Assembly (NCBI GenBank): GCA_015490215.1
Contig: WFYH01000210.1
Coordinates: 1-7,014 of the forward strand
Direction: 5' to 3'
DNA length: 7,014 nucleotides
From: Aquificaceae bacterium
Lineage (GTDB): Bacteria; Aquificota; Aquificia; Aquificales; Aquificaceae
The stretch's first letter is position 1. Each line of letters begins with the position of its first letter. This document shows, piece after piece, positions 4,889-7,014 of this stretch. The notes under the pieces were generated by a model that saw nothing but the letters and a program-made list of their open reading frames with translations, had not been told where the DNA came from and ran no database searches. Made by a program: the position numbers and the translations under genes.

Positions 4889-7014
4889 TTGGAAAAGAAG
4901 AGAGTTCAGGAAGTGGCTAAGGAGCTGGGTGTAAGACCCAAGGAGATTATAGATTTTCTGGAAGAGTGGGCGCCTCTGGAAGGAGGCAAAAAGTGGAGCA
5001 ACTTCCACACCCTTGACGATCACCTCCTTGAGATAATCTACGAGGAGTTCGGATATCCGGAGGATAAAAAGGAAGAAAAAACTAAACCCGAAGAGCCGCC
5101 TCAGGAGGTAAAGGAGGGAGCCCCGCAGGAGGAAGAAACTCCCGAAGAAGAGGAGGAGGTCGTTGAAGAAAAACCCATAGAAGAGGTGGTTGCGGAGGTC
5201 TACAAAAAAGAAGTCGCAAAACCCAAGAAGGAAGAGGAACCCAAAGAAGAAAAACCAAAAGAAGAAGAGAAAAAGCCCAAAAAACAGGTGGTAAAGGAGT
5301 TCAGAAGACCCGTTGAGAAAAAACCCGAAGAAACTAAGAAGGAGGAACCTCCAAAACCTAAGGAAGAGCAACCCAAGAGGGAGAAGATTTCAAAGGAAGA
5401 GGAAAAGGTCCTCAAAAAGCTCCACCAACAGATAGAAAGGGAGAAGAAAAAGGAAGAGAGGAAAGAGAAGGAAAAGAAAAAGAAGGAGGACGAGATAAAG
5501 ATCATTGAGATACACGAGGGAATAACCGTCAGGGAACTTGCCCAGCTCCTTGGGGTTCCCGCCAACAAGGTGATACCCGAGCTTATGAAGAGGGGTGTTC
5601 TCGCCACTATAAACCAAGCGGTTCCGACGGATGTAGCCATTGAGGTGGCGGAGAGCTTTGGCTTCTTGGCGGAGGCTAAGAAGGAGGAAGAAGAAGAGGT
5701 TCTAATAGAGGAGATCCCCGATAAGCCCGAAGACCTAAAACCCAGACCTCCCGTCGTGGTGGTTATGGGTCACGTGGACCACGGTAAAACCACCCTTCTT
5801 GACACCATAAGGAAGACCAACGTAGCGGAAAGGGAAAAGGGCGGCATAACCCAGCACATAGGAGCATCTCAAGTAAAGCTTCCAGACGGCAGGGTTATAA
5901 CCTTCCTTGACACACCCGGTCACGAAGCCTTTACCTCCCTCAGGGCAAGGGGCGCACAGGTTACGGACATAGCGGTCTTGGTAGTTGCCGCAGACGACGG
6001 TGTTATGCCCCAAACTATTGAAGCCATAAACCACGCCAAAGCCTTCAATGTCCCCATAATAGTGGCGGTCAACAAGATAGACAAACCCGGCGCGGACCCC
6101 ATGAAGGTCAGGAGGGAACTCTCCGAACACGGACTTATACCCGAAGAGTGGGGCGGAGACACCATCTTTGTGGACGTATCCGCCAAGACGGGACAGAATG
6201 TAGACCAGCTCCTTGAGATGATAGGGCTTTTGGCGGACATCCTTGAGCTGAAGGCCAACCCCAACAAAAGGGCTAAAGGGGTAATCATTGAAACAAAGCT
6301 TGACCGCAAAAGGGGACCCACCGCCACGGTTATAGTCCAAGAAGGAACCCTGAAGGTGGGTGACTCCTTCGTTGCGGGAGCCACCTACGGAAGGGTCAGG
6401 GCGATGTTTGACGACAAGGGCAGACAGGTAAAGAGCGCCGGACCCTCAATGCCCGTTGAAGTTTTGGGATTTGAGGAACTGCCTCAGGCAGGTGATACCC
6501 TTGTGGTGGTGGAGAGCGAAAGGAAAGCGAGAGAAATAGCCCAAAAGATAAAGGAAAAGAGGGAGAAGGAAGAGAAGCTCTCCCAGAGCCTCAGACTTGA
6601 GGACATCTACAGGAAGATAGAGGCGGGGGAGGTAAAAGAACTGAAGCTCATCGTAAAAGCTGACACTATGGGTTCACTGGAGGCTCTGAAAAAATCCTTG
6701 GAAGAGCTTTCTACCGAAGAGGTGGCTGTGCGTGTAATCCACGGTGCGGTGGGAGGGATTACCGAAAACGACGTTATGCTCGCAAAAGCTTCCGGAGCGA
6801 TAATCATAGGCTTTAACACAAGACCCGATCCCAAGGCGCGGGAGCTGATAGAGAAAGAGAAAGTTGATGTGAGGATGTATGGAATTATCTATCAGGTCAT
6901 TGACGACGTTAAGAAGGCGCTTCAGGGTCTGCTTGAACCCGTTGAGAGGGAAGAGGTTCTTGGGAGTGCGGAGGTAAGGGCTACATTCAAGATAAAGAAG
7001 GTAGGAACAGTAGC
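4889..7014 (+). CDS. infB: Translation initiation factor IF-2, 3' partial
   Basis: IF-2 is the GTPase that places initiator fMet-tRNA on the 30S subunit and promotes subunit joining. 708 codons are visible. Residues 3-55 form a first IF2_N-type helical subdomain. Residues about 58-205 are a Glu/Lys/Pro-rich linker, and about 205-258 a second IF2_N subdomain. The G domain carries G1 GHVDHGKTT (294-302), G2 GGITQHIGA (318-326), G3 DTPGH (341-345), G4 NKID (395-398) and G5 SAK (431-433). A beta-barrel (about 465-550) and the IF-2 alpha/beta domain follow; the window ends inside the C-terminal fMet-tRNA-binding barrel. TTG 4889 is the only standard start after the in-frame TAA at 4859 that keeps the whole first domain. 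It has only a weak GGGA-like site upstream. ATA 4862, seven bases after AGGCGG, is a less likely start. No nusA or rimP is adjacent. The frame is intact throughout. Confidence 0.96.
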   Translation, partial: MEKKRVQEVAKELGVRPKEIIDFLEEWAPLEGGKKWSNFHTLDDHLLEIIYEEFGYPEDKKEEKTKPEEPPQEVKEGAPQEEETPEEEEEVVEEKPIEEVVAEVYKKEVAKPKKEEEPKEEKPKEEEKKPKKQVVKEFRRPVEKKPEETKKEEPPKPKEEQPKREKISKEEEKVLKKLHQQIEREKKKEERKEKEKKKKEDEIKIIEIHEGITVRELAQLLGVPANKVIPELMKRGVLATINQAVPTDVAIEVAESFGFLAEAKKEEEEEVLIEEIPDKPEDLKPRPPVVVVMGHVDHGKTTLLDTIRKTNVAEREKGGITQHIGASQVKLPDGRVITFLDTPGHEAFTSLRARGAQVTDIAVLVVAADDGVMPQTIEAINHAKAFNVPIIVAVNKIDKPGADPMKVRRELSEHGLIPEEWGGDTIFVDVSAKTGQNVDQLLEMIGLLADILELKANPNKRAKGVIIETKLDRKRGPTATVIVQEGTLKVGDSFVAGATYGRVRAMFDDKGRQVKSAGPSMPVEVLGFEELPQAGDTLVVVESERKAREIAQKIKEKREKEEKLSQSLRLEDIYRKIEAGEVKELKLIVKADTMGSLEALKKSLEELSTEEVAVRVIHGAVGGITENDVMLAKASGAIIIGFNTRPDPKARELIEKEKVDVRMYGIIYQVIDDVKKALQGLLEPVEREEVLGSAEVRATFKIKKVGTV
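5434..5490 (+). repeat. 57-base uninterrupted purine tract in infB
   Basis: Every base from 5434 to 5490 is A or G on the coding strand. It encodes the Lys/Glu/Arg-rich end of the IF-2 linker (about residues 183-200), which should form a long charged helix. The surrounding 5050-5515 is also strongly purine-biased. The bias explains the long Phe/Leu/Ser-rich open frames on the opposite strand, which are not genes. Confidence 0.8.

Noticed and set aside
4844..5640. Long minus-strand open frames rich in Phe, Leu and Ser opposite infB
   Set aside because: They are shadows of the purine-rich IF-2 linker: the complement of GAA/AAG codons reads as TTC/CTT. No start context or protein-like composition.
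5100..5770. Internal start giving a shorter IF-2 isoform as in E. coli
   Set aside because: In-frame ATG (5585) and GTG codons lack well-placed Shine-Dalgarno sites; purine-rich stretches alone are expected from Glu/Lys codons.
1..7014. CRISPR arrays, insertion sequences, integrase or transposase genes, tRNA or rRNA genes
   Set aside because: No spaced direct repeats, terminal inverted repeats, mobile-element proteins or RNA gene signatures were seen by eye.

Overview
The window looks like chromosomal DNA of a thermophilic bacterium, most likely one of the Aquificales. Arginine is mostly AGG/AGA and isoleucine often ATA. The proteins are rich in Lys and Glu, genes are tightly packed, and the IF-2 protein is of Aquifex type. 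The lineage is inferred from these traits and not proven.

Layout: (1) positions 1-1283, + strand, the 3' part of a membrane-bound diguanylate cyclase (sensor region, one membrane segment, coiled coil, GGEEF domain); its start lies upstream of the window. (2) Positions 1249-2622, - strand, an FAD/NAD(P)H disulfide-type oxidoreductase with a cysteine at residue 43. Its 3' end overlaps the cyclase gene by 35 bases, tail to tail. (3) Positions 2650-4692, - strand, a probable two-gene type II restriction-modification module: an SPPY-type DNA methyltransferase followed by a PD-(D/E)xK-like nuclease. It is visibly more AT-rich than its surroundings and was probably acquired. (4) Positions 4693-4888, a divergent intergenic region with a TATAAT-type promoter, overlapping dyads next to the methyltransferase start, and a strongly structured RNA leader. 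(5) Positions 4889-7014, + strand, infB (translation initiation factor IF-2), starting at TTG and cut by the window end within its last domain.

The methyltransferase, nuclease and oxidoreductase genes run in the same direction with gaps of 51 and 27 bases and could share a transcript, although the oxidoreductase has no obvious link to restriction. infB stands apart from any nusA gene in this window and appears to have its own promoter. The part most worth study is the 5' leader of infB. It holds a perfect 9-bp stem whose 20-nt loop carries two adjacent 6-nt segments, each complementary to a different downstream site. This allows mutually exclusive pseudoknots just before a weakly specified TTG start. 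I could not match it to a known RNA family.
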